Shown: positions 39,735 to 48,085 of the stretch, in pieces
Position numbering within the stretch: the stretch's first letter is position 1
Layout of the letters: each line of letters opens with the position of its first letter
Assembly: GCF_902459645.1 (NCBI RefSeq)
Contig: NZ_CABPSK010000001.1
Location: 1,612,001 to 1,676,000, forward strand
Reading direction: 5' to 3'
DNA: 64,000 nucleotides
Origin: Pandoraea pneumonica
GTDB lineage: Bacteria > Pseudomonadota > Gammaproteobacteria > Burkholderiales > Burkholderiaceae
Program-made: the position numbers and the translations under genes
Notes under the pieces: model-generated
What the model was told of the DNA's origin: nothing
Databases searched by the model: none
Seen by the model: the letters and a program-made list of their open reading frames with translations, nothing else

Positions 39735-40066
39735 GGGGTCGCCTGGGCGCTGCATACGGGGACGCCGGGAGTAGCGTCCGAGGCCTCGCACTCGGCCGCC
39801 CACACGGCCTGGAGGCTCTCCGCCAGCGCTCGACCGCTGCGCGGAACAACCGCTGGCAGTGACCGCGAGATAGGCGACAATAGCGGCAACGCGATAAGGG
39901 CATCGGTTTGCATCGTCGGCCATCGGGAAGGAAATTCATTTCCCGACCGACCGGTCGGACGATAGAATGGCGAGCGATGTCCGTGCCGCAGGTTTCCCTG
40001 ACCTTTCCGAGGTCGCGGAACCCCGCGCCGCACACCGACAATTCCACCTATCTCGAGACATTCCGA
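39735..40066. other. Intergenic stretch before the acyl-CoA cluster
   Basis: 332 bp. It holds a palindromic operator-like site (39947-39958). One minus-strand frame (39913-39731, about 60 residues, MQTDALIALPLLSPISR...) opens with a Met, but its third-position GC bias is weaker than in real genes here and I do not call it. Confidence 0.5.
39947..39958. promoter_or_regulatory. Palindrome CCGACCGGTCGG, probable TetR-type operator
   Basis: A perfect 12-bp palindrome about 109 bp upstream of the 3-hydroxyacyl-CoA dehydrogenase start. ACCGACCGGTCGGT-like sites are typical of TetR-family regulators of acyl-CoA or phenylacetate genes (for example PaaR) in Burkholderia. No TetR gene is adjacent, so the regulator would act in trans. 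Confidence 0.55.
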
Positions 40067-41632
40067 ATGACTGCATCCTCCTCCCCGCTCGCGGTGAACG
40101 CAGCGAACGCGGCGACCAAGTCCATCGACACGCTGGGTATCGTCGGCGCGGGCGCCATGGGCCGTGGCATCGCTCAGATCGCCGCCCAGGCTGGCCTGCG
40201 TGTGAAGCTCTACGACACCAACGCGAAGGCCGTACAAGCCGCGCTGGACACCTTGCGCGAGACGCTCGACAAGCTGGCAGCCAAGGGGAAGATCGACGCG
40301 GCCGCCGTCGACGCGACGATGGGCCGCCTGCACGCCTGCGCCGCGCTGGAGGATCTGGCCGATTGCGACCTCGTGATCGAAGCCATCATCGAGAAGCTGG
40401 AGATCAAACGCGACCTGTTCCGTGCGCTCGAAGCCATCGTGTCGCCCGACGCGATTCTCGCGTCGAACACGTCGTCGCTGTCGATCACGGCCATTGCCGC
40501 TGCTTGCGAGCGCCCGGCGCGTGTAGCCGGTTATCACTTCTTCAACCCCGTGCCGCTCATGAAGGTGGTCGAAGTCATCGACGGCCTGCGCACGGCGCCG
40601 GAAGTCGGCGACGCCCTACTCGCCCTGGGCCAGCGCATGGGCCACACGGCCGTGCGTTGCAAAGACATGCCGGGGTTCATCGTCAACCACGCCGGGCGCG
40701 GTATGAACACCGAAGGCCTGCGTGTTGCCAGCGAAGGCGTGGCGAGCTTTGCCGATATCGACCGCATCTTGCGCGAACAAGCCGGTTTCCGTCTGGGCAC
40801 GTTCGAGTTGCTCGACCTGACCGCCCTCGACGTCTCGCACCCGGTGATGGAATCGATCTATCACCAGTTCTATGAAGAAGCCCGCTTCCGTCCGTCGCCG
40901 ATCACTGCCGTGCGTTTCGCCGGTGGCCTGCTCGGGCGCAAGGTCGGTGAAGGCTTCTACCGTTATGTCGACGGCAAGCAGCAAGTGCCCGCAGAAACCC
41001 CGGCCCCTGCGACGCTGCCCGCGACCGTGTGGGTCAGCCGTGCGGACACGCGCGGCTTCGCCGCCGTCGTGGAATTGCTGGGCGCCACCGGCGTCACCAT
41101 CGAGACCGGTGACAAGCCGTCCGACACGGCACTGATCGTCGTCACGCCGCTCGGCCTCGATGCCACCACCTGCGCCGTCGACCAAGGGCTCGACGCCACG
41201 CGTACCGTCGCCATCGACACGCTGCTACCGCTCGCCGGAGCCAAGCGTCACACGCTGATGACTACCCCCGTGACGACGCCGGAAGCCCGCGACGCGGCGC
41301 ATGCGTTGTTCGCCCAAGGCGGCACGCCGGTGACGGTCATTCGCGACTCGGCGGGCTTCGTGGCCCAACGCGTAATCGCGACCATCGTGAACATCGGTGC
41401 CGATATCGCCCAACAGCGCATTGCGACGCCGGGCGACATCGACCGCGCGGTCACGCTCGGCCTCGGCTACGCGAAAGGGCCGCTCGCGCTCGGCGACGCC
41501 GTCGGCGCGCGCCAGTTGCTCACCGTGTTGCGCAATCTCCAATCGTTCTATGGCGACCAGCGCTATCGTCCGTCGCCGTGGCTCACGCGTCGCGCGCAAC
41601 TCGGCGTGTCGTTGCTCACCGAAGAACAGTGA
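40067..41632 (+). CDS. 3-hydroxyacyl-CoA dehydrogenase (PaaH/PaaC-like, double C-domain form)
   Basis: 521 residues. N-terminal Rossmann domain (DTLGIVGAGAMGRGIAQIAAQAGL), catalytic GYHFFNPVPLMKVVEVI with the His, and RCKDMPGFIVNHAGRGMNTEGL. A second Rossmann-like and HAD C-terminal segment follows (RDSAGFVAQRVIATIVNIGADIAQQR). This doubled arrangement matches PaaC/PaaH enzymes of phenylacetate and related pathways. It oxidises 3-hydroxyacyl-CoA with NAD. Start ATG 40067 (MTASSSPLAVN); an ATG at 39977 is possible. It leads the operon with the enoyl-CoA hydratase 15 bp downstream. Confidence 0.92.
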   Translation: MTASSSPLAVNAANAATKSIDTLGIVGAGAMGRGIAQIAAQAGLRVKLYDTNAKAVQAALDTLRETLDKLAAKGKIDAAAVDATMGRLHACAALEDLADCDLVIEAIIEKLEIKRDLFRALEAIVSPDAILASNTSSLSITAIAAACERPARVAGYHFFNPVPLMKVVEVIDGLRTAPEVGDALLALGQRMGHTAVRCKDMPGFIVNHAGRGMNTEGLRVASEGVASFADIDRILREQAGFRLGTFELLDLTALDVSHPVMESIYHQFYEEARFRPSPITAVRFAGGLLGRKVGEGFYRYVDGKQQVPAETPAPATLPATVWVSRADTRGFAAVVELLGATGVTIETGDKPSDTALIVVTPLGLDATTCAVDQGLDATRTVAIDTLLPLAGAKRHTLMTTPVTTPEARDAAHALFAQGGTPVTVIRDSAGFVAQRVIATIVNIGADIAQQRIATPGDIDRAVTLGLGYAKGPLALGDAVGARQLLTVLRNLQSFYGDQRYRPSPWLTRRAQLGVSLLTEEQ

Positions 41633-41647
41633 TCCGGAGGCCCTGAC

Positions 41648-42427
41648 ATGAGCGCCGAACTGCTTGCCGAACGCGTCGACCAGACGCTGGTTCTCACGTT
41701 GTCCAACCCGGGGGCGCGCAACGCGCTGCACCCGGACATGTACGCCGCAGGCGTCGAAGCCCTCGCCACCGCCGAGCGCGATCCGTCGATTCGCGCGGTG
41801 GTGCTCACCGGTGCCGACAACTTCTTCTGCGCCGGTGGCAACCTGAACCGTCTGCTGGAAAACCGTCAGAAAGACCCCTCGGTGCAAGCCGCCAGCATCG
41901 ATGCTCTGGCCGAATGGATCGAAGCCCTGCGCTCGTGCCCAAAGCCGATCATCGCGGCGGTCGAAGGCGCAGCGGCCGGTGCGGGCTTCTCGCTGGCATT
42001 GGCTTGCGACCTGCTCGTCGCCGCCGATAACGCGAAGTTCGTGATGGCCTACGTCAAAGTGGGCCTCACGCCCGATGGCGGCGGCTCGTGGTTCCTCTCG
42101 CAAGCGCTGCCGCGACCGCTCGCCACCGAAATTCTGCTCGAAGGTAAGCCCGTGGCCGCTGCGCGGTTGGCCGCCGCAGGTCTGGTCAATCGTGTGGTCG
42201 CCCCGGGTCAAGCGCGCGCCGAAGCGCTCAACTGGGCCACCGATCTTGCGCAACTGTCGCCCAACGCCGTGGGCCGCATCAAGTCGCTGATCGACAGCGG
42301 CGCGAGCGAGACGCTCACGTCGCAGTTGGGCGCCGAGCGCGATAACTTCGTCGCGTCGCTGCATCATGCCGACGGGTTGGAAGGCATCACCGCATTTCTC
42401 GAGAAGCGGCCAGCAACTTACCGATAG
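41648..42427 (+). CDS. Enoyl-CoA hydratase/isomerase family protein
   Basis: 259-residue crotonase-fold protein. The oxyanion-hole segments NFFCAGGNLNRL and AAVEGAAAGAGFSLALACDLLVAA are visible, with VKVGLTPDGGGSWFL further on. The canonical catalytic Glu pair is not fully kept (DGGG in place of xEGG), as in PaaG-like members. It probably acts on enoyl-CoA intermediates of the same pathway as its neighbours. A good Shine-Dalgarno (CGGAGG) precedes the ATG. Confidence 0.92.
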   Translation: MSAELLAERVDQTLVLTLSNPGARNALHPDMYAAGVEALATAERDPSIRAVVLTGADNFFCAGGNLNRLLENRQKDPSVQAASIDALAEWIEALRSCPKPIIAAVEGAAAGAGFSLALACDLLVAADNAKFVMAYVKVGLTPDGGGSWFLSQALPRPLATEILLEGKPVAAARLAAAGLVNRVVAPGQARAEALNWATDLAQLSPNAVGRIKSLIDSGASETLTSQLGAERDNFVASLHHADGLEGITAFLEKRPATYR

Positions 42428-42485
42428 ACTGACGGTCATTGCGCTAGGGCCGGTTTGCCCTAACGCCGCTTCGGAGACATTGCGC

Positions 42486-43241
42486 ATGAGCACGATTGGA
42501 CGTCTCGGACCCGACACAGGTCCGCTTACCTTCACCCCGCCGAACCGCCGCCGCATCTACCTGATGCGTCACGGCGACGTGACGTATTTCGACGACAGTG
42601 GCAAACCCATCGATGCCGACACCGTGCCGCTCAACGAGAACGGCCGGGCACAGGCGAGCGCCGCCGGGCGAGCATTTGCCGCCGAGAACATTCGCTTCGA
42701 TCGCGTCATCGTCAGCGGTCTGCCGCGCACGCGTGAGACAGCACAGCGCGTGTTGGCCGAGACGGGGCAGCAAATCGATATCGAAACGTGGACTTGCTGG
42801 CAGGAGATTCGCTCGGGCAGTCTGGCCGATCTGCCGCCCGCCGAAATTGCGCAGGCGTTCCTTGGCGCCTTCGACGGTCTGGTGGCCGAAGACACACGCT
42901 TCATGAACGGCGAATCGGTGCGCGAACTGCTCGATCGCGTGGTGCCCCCGCTCGCTGAGCTTCGTGCCGACAAGTCGTGGGACACGGTGCTGCTCGTGCT
43001 GCACGGTGGCGTGAACCGCGCGATTCTCTCGCATGCGATGCATCCGCTGGGCCGTCTCTTCATTGGCCAACTGGCACAGACGCCCGCCTGCATCAATGCG
43101 CTCGACGTCGGCGACAAGCCAGAAGACTGGGTCGTACGTCTGATGAATTTCGCGCCGCCGCAGCCGCTGCATCGCGACAACCGGCTGACCGTCATGGAGA
43201 AAATCTTCGCGTCGTTTATTCGATCGCGTCAGCCGAAATAA
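42486..43241 (+). CDS. Histidine phosphatase family protein (phosphoglycerate-mutase-like)
   Basis: 251 residues from MSTIGRLGPD. The catalytic RHG is in IYLMRHGDVTYF (H29) and the second histidine in VLLVLHGGVNRAIL. SGLPRTRETAQRVLAE is the usual arginine-bearing segment. It hydrolyses a phosphate ester of unknown identity. Its position between an enoyl-CoA hydratase and an APH-like kinase suggests a role in phosphorylated acyl intermediates, which is inference. Confidence 0.88.
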   Translation: MSTIGRLGPDTGPLTFTPPNRRRIYLMRHGDVTYFDDSGKPIDADTVPLNENGRAQASAAGRAFAAENIRFDRVIVSGLPRTRETAQRVLAETGQQIDIETWTCWQEIRSGSLADLPPAEIAQAFLGAFDGLVAEDTRFMNGESVRELLDRVVPPLAELRADKSWDTVLLVLHGGVNRAILSHAMHPLGRLFIGQLAQTPACINALDVGDKPEDWVVRLMNFAPPQPLHRDNRLTVMEKIFASFIRSRQPK

Positions 43242-43329
43242 GCAAAGAAAAACGCGAAGAAAAAAGCACTAGCAACAAGCGCAGTCGCCGTCCCACCGCC
43301 CCCGTCCCACCGGATATGCAGGAGACAGC

Positions 43330-44427
43330 ATGGCCGAGGAGCTTGCGCAGGACTTTTCCGCTTTCGCCGGCGAGCGTTCGCTCGGCGATGCCCCGCCGTT
43401 CGACGCCGAAGCGCTGGCGCAGTGGCTGGCCGCCCACATCGACGGCTACGCCGGGCCGCTGCGCATCGCGCAGTTCAACGGCGGCCAATCGAATCCCACT
43501 TACCGGCTGAGTACGCCCGGCGCAGAGTACGTGCTTCGCACCAAACCCGCGCCAGCCGAGAAATTGCTGCCATCGGCCCACGCCATCGAGCGCGAGTATC
43601 GCGTCATGCATGCGCTGGCCGCGACCGACGTCCCCGTTGCACGCATGCTTGGCCTGTGCGACGACGAGAGCGTCATCGGTCTCGCGTTCTACGTCATGGC
43701 CTACGTGCCCGGGCGCGTGCTGTGGGACCCCGCGCTGCCCGGCATGTCGGTAGAAGAACGCAGCGCTATTTACGACGAAATGAATCGCGTGATCGCCGCG
43801 CTGCATCGCGTCGACTACCGCGCCATCGGGTTGGAGACCTACGGCAAGCCCGGCGACTACATCGCGCGGCAGATCGCGCGCTGGAGCAAGCAATACCGGG
43901 CCTCAGAAACCGAGCCGATCGAGGCCATGGACCGCCTCATCGAATGGCTGCCTGCTCATGTGCCCGCCCATGTGCCGACCGGTGAACCCGAGCGCACGAC
44001 CGTCGTGCACGGCGACTTCCGGCTCGACAATCTGATCTTCCATCCCACGCAGCCGCGTGTGCTCGCCGTGCTCGATTGGGAACTATCGACGCTGGGCGAC
44101 CCACTTGCCGACTTCAGCTATCACTGCATGGCGTGGCACGTCAGCCCGGGCGTATTTCGCGGCATCGCGGGGCTCGACTGGGCCGCACTGGGTATTCCCG
44201 ACGAACACGACTACGTCGCCCGTTACAGCGAGCGCACGGGCATCGCGCGCCCGGCGCAATGGCACTTCTACCTCGCGTACAACATGTTCCGTATTGCCGC
44301 GATTCTGCAAGGCATCATGAAGCGCGTCGCCGACGGCACGGCAGCGAGCCAACAAGCGCTCGACGCAGGCAAACGTGCCCGGCCGATGGCCGAACTCGCG
44401 TGGCAGTACGCACAGAAAAGCGATTGA
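43330..44427 (+). CDS. APH-like phosphotransferase of the LvaA / ACAD10-11 kinase type
   Basis: 365-residue kinase of the aminoglycoside-phosphotransferase fold. The N-lobe reads [17 protein letters not shown] and YVLRTKPAP. The catalytic loop is [16 protein letters not shown] and the metal-binding segment is [22 protein letters not shown]. This exact style is found in the kinase domain of ACAD10/ACAD11 and in LvaA, which phosphorylate the 4-hydroxy group of 4-hydroxyacyl-CoAs. An acyl-CoA dehydrogenase follows 26 bp downstream. A strong Shine-Dalgarno (CAGGAGA) precedes the ATG. The substrate is inference. Confidence 0.85.
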   Translation: MAEELAQDFSAFAGERSLGDAPPFDAEALAQWLAAHIDGYAGPLRIAQFNGGQSNPTYRLSTPGAEYVLRTKPAPAEKLLPSAHAIEREYRVMHALAATDVPVARMLGLCDDESVIGLAFYVMAYVPGRVLWDPALPGMSVEERSAIYDEMNRVIAALHRVDYRAIGLETYGKPGDYIARQIARWSKQYRASETEPIEAMDRLIEWLPAHVPAHVPTGEPERTTVVHGDFRLDNLIFHPTQPRVLAVLDWELSTLGDPLADFSYHCMAWHVSPGVFRGIAGLDWAALGIPDEHDYVARYSERTGIARPAQWHFYLAYNMFRIAAILQGIMKRVADGTAASQQALDAGKRARPMAELAWQYAQKSD

Positions 44428-44453
44428 CGAGACCACTGGAGCACAGCCCATCT

Positions 44454-45677
44454 ATGGATTTCAGCTATAGCCCGAAAGTCGAAGCGCTGCGTGCGCGTCT
44501 GAGCGCCTTTTTCGACGAACACATCTTCCCCAACGAACGCCGTTATCTCGAAGAGATCGAGATCGCCCGTCGCCACGGCGACGCGTGGCAGCCGTCGCAA
44601 GTCATCGAGCGCCTGAAACCGCTCGCACAACAAGCGGGGTTGTGGAATCTGTTCCTACCCGACTCGGGACGCGGCGCTGGGCTGACCAATGTGGAATACG
44701 CGCCGCTGTGCGAAATCATGGGCCAAGTGCCGTGGGCGCCGGAAGTCTTCAACTGCAACGCCCCCGACACCGGCAACATGGAAACGCTGGAGCGCTACGC
44801 CACCGACGCGCAAAAGGCGCAATGGCTCGAACCGCTCTTGCGCGGCGAAATCCGCTCGGCGTTTCTGATGACCGAACCCGATGTGGCCTCATCGGATGCC
44901 ACCAACGTGCAATGCAGTATCCGGCGCGACGGTGACGAGTACGTCGTCAATGGCCATAAGTGGTGGTCGACGGGCGCGGGTGACCCTCGTTGCGCGCTCT
45001 ACATCGTGATGGGCAAGACCGACCCCGATGCGCCGAAACATGCCCAGCAGTCGATGATTCTCATCCCGGCCGATACGAAAGGTATCTCGCGGGTGCGTCC
45101 GCTCACCGTCTTCGGTTACGACGACGCGCCGCACGGCCACATGGACATCGTGCTCGACGACGTCCGCGTGCCTGCCAGCAGCATCTTGCTCGGCGAAGGA
45201 CGCGGCTTCGAGATTGCCCAGGGGCGTCTCGGGCCGGGCCGCATCCATCACTGCATGCGACTGATCGGACTGGCGGAGCGCGCCCTCGCGCAGATGTGCC
45301 AGCGCACGCTCTCGCGCGAGGCCTTCGGCAAGCCGATCGCGGCGCAGGGCGTCACGCGCGAGCGCATTGCCGAGGCCCGTTGCCTGATCGAGCAGGCGCG
45401 CCTGCTCACGCTCAAGGCGGCGTCCATGATGGACACCGTCGGCAACAAGGCCGCCCGCGCGGAAATCGCGATGATCAAGGTGGTGGCGCCCAATATGGCG
45501 TGTCAGGTGATCGACTGGGCGATTCAGGCCCACGGTGCCGCTGGCCTGTCGGGGGATTTCCCGCTGGCCTACGCCTACGCCAGCGCCCGCACGCTACGTT
45601 TTGCCGACGGCCCCGACGAGGTGCACCGCGACGCCATCGCTAAGCTGGAACTGGCTAAGTACGCGGCGGCGCGCTGA
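44454..45677 (+). CDS. Acyl-CoA dehydrogenase, LvaC / ACAD11 type
   Basis: 407-residue FAD enzyme. N-terminal [16 protein letters not shown] and FDEHIFPNE, the middle-domain [16 protein letters not shown] and [14 protein letters not shown], and the C-terminal [22 protein letters not shown] with [17 protein letters not shown]. The PNExxxxxEI and DGPDEVHR features match the ACAD11/LvaC group, which removes the 4-phosphate from 4-phosphoacyl-CoA rather than performing simple beta-oxidation. Gene pairing with the upstream kinase supports that. Generic medium- or long-chain dehydrogenase activity is the alternative. Confidence 0.88.
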   Translation: MDFSYSPKVEALRARLSAFFDEHIFPNERRYLEEIEIARRHGDAWQPSQVIERLKPLAQQAGLWNLFLPDSGRGAGLTNVEYAPLCEIMGQVPWAPEVFNCNAPDTGNMETLERYATDAQKAQWLEPLLRGEIRSAFLMTEPDVASSDATNVQCSIRRDGDEYVVNGHKWWSTGAGDPRCALYIVMGKTDPDAPKHAQQSMILIPADTKGISRVRPLTVFGYDDAPHGHMDIVLDDVRVPASSILLGEGRGFEIAQGRLGPGRIHHCMRLIGLAERALAQMCQRTLSREAFGKPIAAQGVTRERIAEARCLIEQARLLTLKAASMMDTVGNKAARAEIAMIKVVAPNMACQVIDWAIQAHGAAGLSGDFPLAYAYASARTLRFADGPDEVHRDAIAKLELAKYAAAR

Positions 45678-45836
45678 GGCCGGACGGCACGGGCAGACCC
45701 GTCAGCGGCGGCCCGGCGCGTTCTGTGGTGTAATTTCCGGGTTTTGACGCCTCAGTTACCCCCTTTTCGTCACCGTGCCAAGCGCATGTGCAGTGTCGAT
45801 GCGCTTCCGACGCCCTTTGATTTCGAGGAGCTGCAA

Positions 45837-46529
45837 TTGATTCAGGTCTATTCGTGGGCCACGCCCAACGGTCATAAAGTCCACATCATGCTGGAGGAGT
45901 GCGGGCTGGGTTATCACGCCCACGCCGTCGATATCGGCGCAGGCGACCAGTTCAAGGAATCTTTCCTCGCCATTTCGCCGAACAACAAGATCCCGGCCAT
46001 CGTCGACGAGGACGGTCCGGACGGCAAGCCGATTTCGCTGTTCGAGTCGGGGGCGATCCTGCTGTATCTCGCGGGGAAAACCGGCCGCTTCCTGCCCGCA
46101 GACGTTCGCGGCAAGTACGAAACGCTCGAATGGCTGATGTTCCAGATGGGCGGGGTGGGGCCGATGCTCGGTCAGGCGCACCACTTCCGCATTTATGCGC
46201 CGGAGAAGATCGACTACGCCATCAAGCGCTACACGAACGAAGCGCGGCGTCTGTATGGCGTGCTGGACAAGCGTCTGGCCGATCACCCCTATGTCGCCGC
46301 CGACGAGTACACCATTGCCGACATCGCCATCTGGCCGTGGCTGCGCTCGTGGAAGAATCAGGGCGTGGAGATGTCGGACTTCCCGAACGTGCAGCGCTGG
46401 TTCGAGGCGATCGAGGCGCGCCCGGCCGTGCAGCGCGGCATCAAGGTGCTGGCCGATGCCCGCAAGCCGTTGCAGGACGACAAGGCGCGCGAGATGCTGT
46501 TCGGCGCCACGCAGTACGCGCGCCGCTAA
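45837..46529 (+). CDS. yfcG: YfcG-type glutathione S-transferase / disulfide-bond oxidoreductase
   Basis: Nu-class GST-like protein with glutathione-dependent disulfide reductase activity in E. coli. I place the start at TTG 45837. It has GAGGAG 7 nt upstream and makes the protein begin MIQVYSWATPNGHKV, aligning with the E. coli start and putting T9 and N11 (TPN) at the active-site positions. 230 residues. Further features: SPNNKIPAIVDEDGPDGKP, LFESGAILLYLAGKTG, GGVGPMLGQAHHF and YTIADIAIWPWLRSW. An ATG at 45786 exists in frame but would add a 17-residue unconserved tail. Confidence 0.93.
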   Translation: MIQVYSWATPNGHKVHIMLEECGLGYHAHAVDIGAGDQFKESFLAISPNNKIPAIVDEDGPDGKPISLFESGAILLYLAGKTGRFLPADVRGKYETLEWLMFQMGGVGPMLGQAHHFRIYAPEKIDYAIKRYTNEARRLYGVLDKRLADHPYVAADEYTIADIAIWPWLRSWKNQGVEMSDFPNVQRWFEAIEARPAVQRGIKVLADARKPLQDDKAREMLFGATQYARR

Positions 46530-46544
46530 CCACTGATAAGCGCC

Positions 46545-46567
46545 ACAGGCCCCGCTGCGGGGCCTGT
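46545..46567 (+). terminator. Hairpin after yfcG
   Basis: ACAGGCCCC (46545-46553) pairs with GGGGCCTGT (46559-46567) around a 5-nt loop. There is no U tract, so it is a weak or factor-dependent terminator. Confidence 0.45.
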
Positions 46568-46747
46568 CCCGCGCCAAGTCGTTTACACTTCGAAACAATG
46601 TGCACCTATCGCGAGGTATCGCCAAGGCGACGGCGGTGCTAATCTAGCGAAAATTCCCGGTGTCTGCGCCGCATGGGCGACACCGGATGCTGTCTTGCCA
46701 TTCGCATTGCCCGCCACTGGCTTTTGGAAGATCCGGGAGATCCACAT

Positions 46748-47083
46748 ATGTCAGGCAAATTCGAACTCAAGCGCAGTCCCAACGGTGAATTCCACTTTCA
46801 CCTGCTGGCCGACAGCGGCCATATCATCCTGTCTTCCGAAACCTATAAGGCGCGCGCTTCGGCGCAGAACGGCATCGAGTCCGTGCGCAAAAACTCCGCT
46901 GAAGACCATCGCTTCGAACGCAAGACGTCCACCTCCGGGCGCCCCTACTTCGTGCTCAAAGCGCGCAACGGCGAAATCATCGGGCAAAGTCAGATGTTCT
47001 CGTCCGCCGAGCAAATGGAAGACGGCATCACGCAAGTGAAGCGCGATGCGCCGGCGGCTTCAGTGAGCGATTTATCGCATTGA
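46748..47083 (+). CDS. YegP family (DUF1508) protein
   Basis: 111-residue protein with two DUF1508 repeats, the first from GKFELKRSPNGEFHFHLLADSGHIILSSE and the second from RPYFVLKARNGEIIGQSQMFSS (both given in part). Each is followed by a helix with the pattern xxGIxxVKxxA. The family is common and of unknown function. Start ATG 46748 (MSGKFELK) with GGAGA upstream. It is convergent with the lipoprotein gene at 47141. Confidence 0.9.
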   Translation: MSGKFELKRSPNGEFHFHLLADSGHIILSSETYKARASAQNGIESVRKNSAEDHRFERKTSTSGRPYFVLKARNGEIIGQSQMFSSAEQMEDGITQVKRDAPAASVSDLSH

Positions 47084-47140
47084 TGTCGAACGCAATCGCG
47101 GAGGCCCCAGACGAGACTGGGCGCCCCCGCACGCGTCGCA

Positions 47141-48085
47141 TCACTTTTTCTGCGCCTTGGTGGTGAGTTCCATCGACCATTTGTCGCCAGCGACAGGGTC
47201 GTCGCCGCTACAGGTCGTCACAACAATGCCCCCCTCGACGTGGTTGACCCCCCAGACACACCCCTGCCAGGTACCCAATTGCCCGTTTCTCGCCAGGTAG
47301 CGCAAAGGGTCTCCTACGACGCCCGCTCTGGGCAGCAGATCCACGAACCAAGGCGAGGTGTCCGACGAGAACGCATATCGCATGAACGGGATGAAATTCT
47401 TCTCACGAGGCACCCACACGGCATAAATGGTGCGTTCCGCGTCATTTTTCTCGAAGAACATCTGATAGGCGTTGCCATCGGCGCACGCCGCCAAGTTAAT
47501 GCGATTGCCCATTGCAGGATTGCCTGTCAGGCACATATCGGGAAATCTCCGAGAGCGAATTCGGAATGGCCCATCGGGCAGCAGCATCGACACTTTCACG
47601 CACGACACCTTGTCCACAAGCTGCCCGCTCTTATACCCGTCGGCAATCAGCACGTCGTTGCCCGCGCCATCGGTCAACCGCGTGCCCACCGATTTACCCA
47701 TGCTCTGCTCGACACTCGTGCTGGCCACGCTCCCGATCGGCCCGGCGCCGTTCTTGAACGACACCACGTAATTGGCATGAGGCTCCGAGCCGTTGCACGT
47801 TGGGGCATCGTGGAATTCGATCGCCATGCCTTCGTGGGCACCGGTGATCTCGAAGCTGTAGTACTTGTCGTTGTCGCAGTTACTCGTGTTCTTGAAATTG
47901 ATCTCGCCGCCGTCGTACAGCGAGAACGAACACTTTTGGTCGCCGTTTTTGTTGTGCATCGTAATCGTCGGCAACGCGTAGTTCGTCGGCTGCACCACCG
48001 ACTGACATGCGCCGAGCAATCCGACGCTGACGATCAGCAAACCCTTCAACGCGTTCCAAAGGCTGAATCGCATGGTACTGGTCAT
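47141..48085 (-). CDS. Lipoprotein with lectin-like segment, last gene of the RHS operon
   Basis: 314 residues. Lipobox LLGAC gives lipidation at C27. The N-terminal domain (about 40-170) is Cys- and Asn-rich (CSFSLYDGGEINFKNTSNCDNDKYYSFEI in part). A later segment, PFRIRSRRFPDMCLTGN with RINLAACADGNAYQMFFE, has the look of a ricin-B beta-trefoil repeat (C-L...aaC...Q-F). The start overlaps the upstream stop (ATGA), so it is translationally coupled to the Ig-like gene; a Met at 48073 is also possible. Function unknown: a surface lectin or adhesin, or an immunity-type envelope lipoprotein for the RHS toxin, are both possible. Confidence 0.7.
   Translation of the reverse strand: MTSTMRFSLWNALKGLLIVSVGLLGACQSVVQPTNYALPTITMHNKNGDQKCSFSLYDGGEINFKNTSNCDNDKYYSFEITGAHEGMAIEFHDAPTCNGSEPHANYVVSFKNGAGPIGSVASTSVEQSMGKSVGTRLTDGAGNDVLIADGYKSGQLVDKVSCVKVSMLLPDGPFRIRSRRFPDMCLTGNPAMGNRINLAACADGNAYQMFFEKNDAERTIYAVWVPREKNFIPFMRYAFSSDTSPWFVDLLPRAGVVGDPLRYLARNGQLGTWQGCVWGVNHVEGGIVVTTCSGDDPVAGDKWSMELTTKAQKK

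Noticed and set aside
39731-39913. 60-residue minus-strand ORF between the MFS gene and the acyl-CoA cluster
   Set aside because: Weaker third-position GC bias than real genes here, no domain and no convincing ribosome-binding site.
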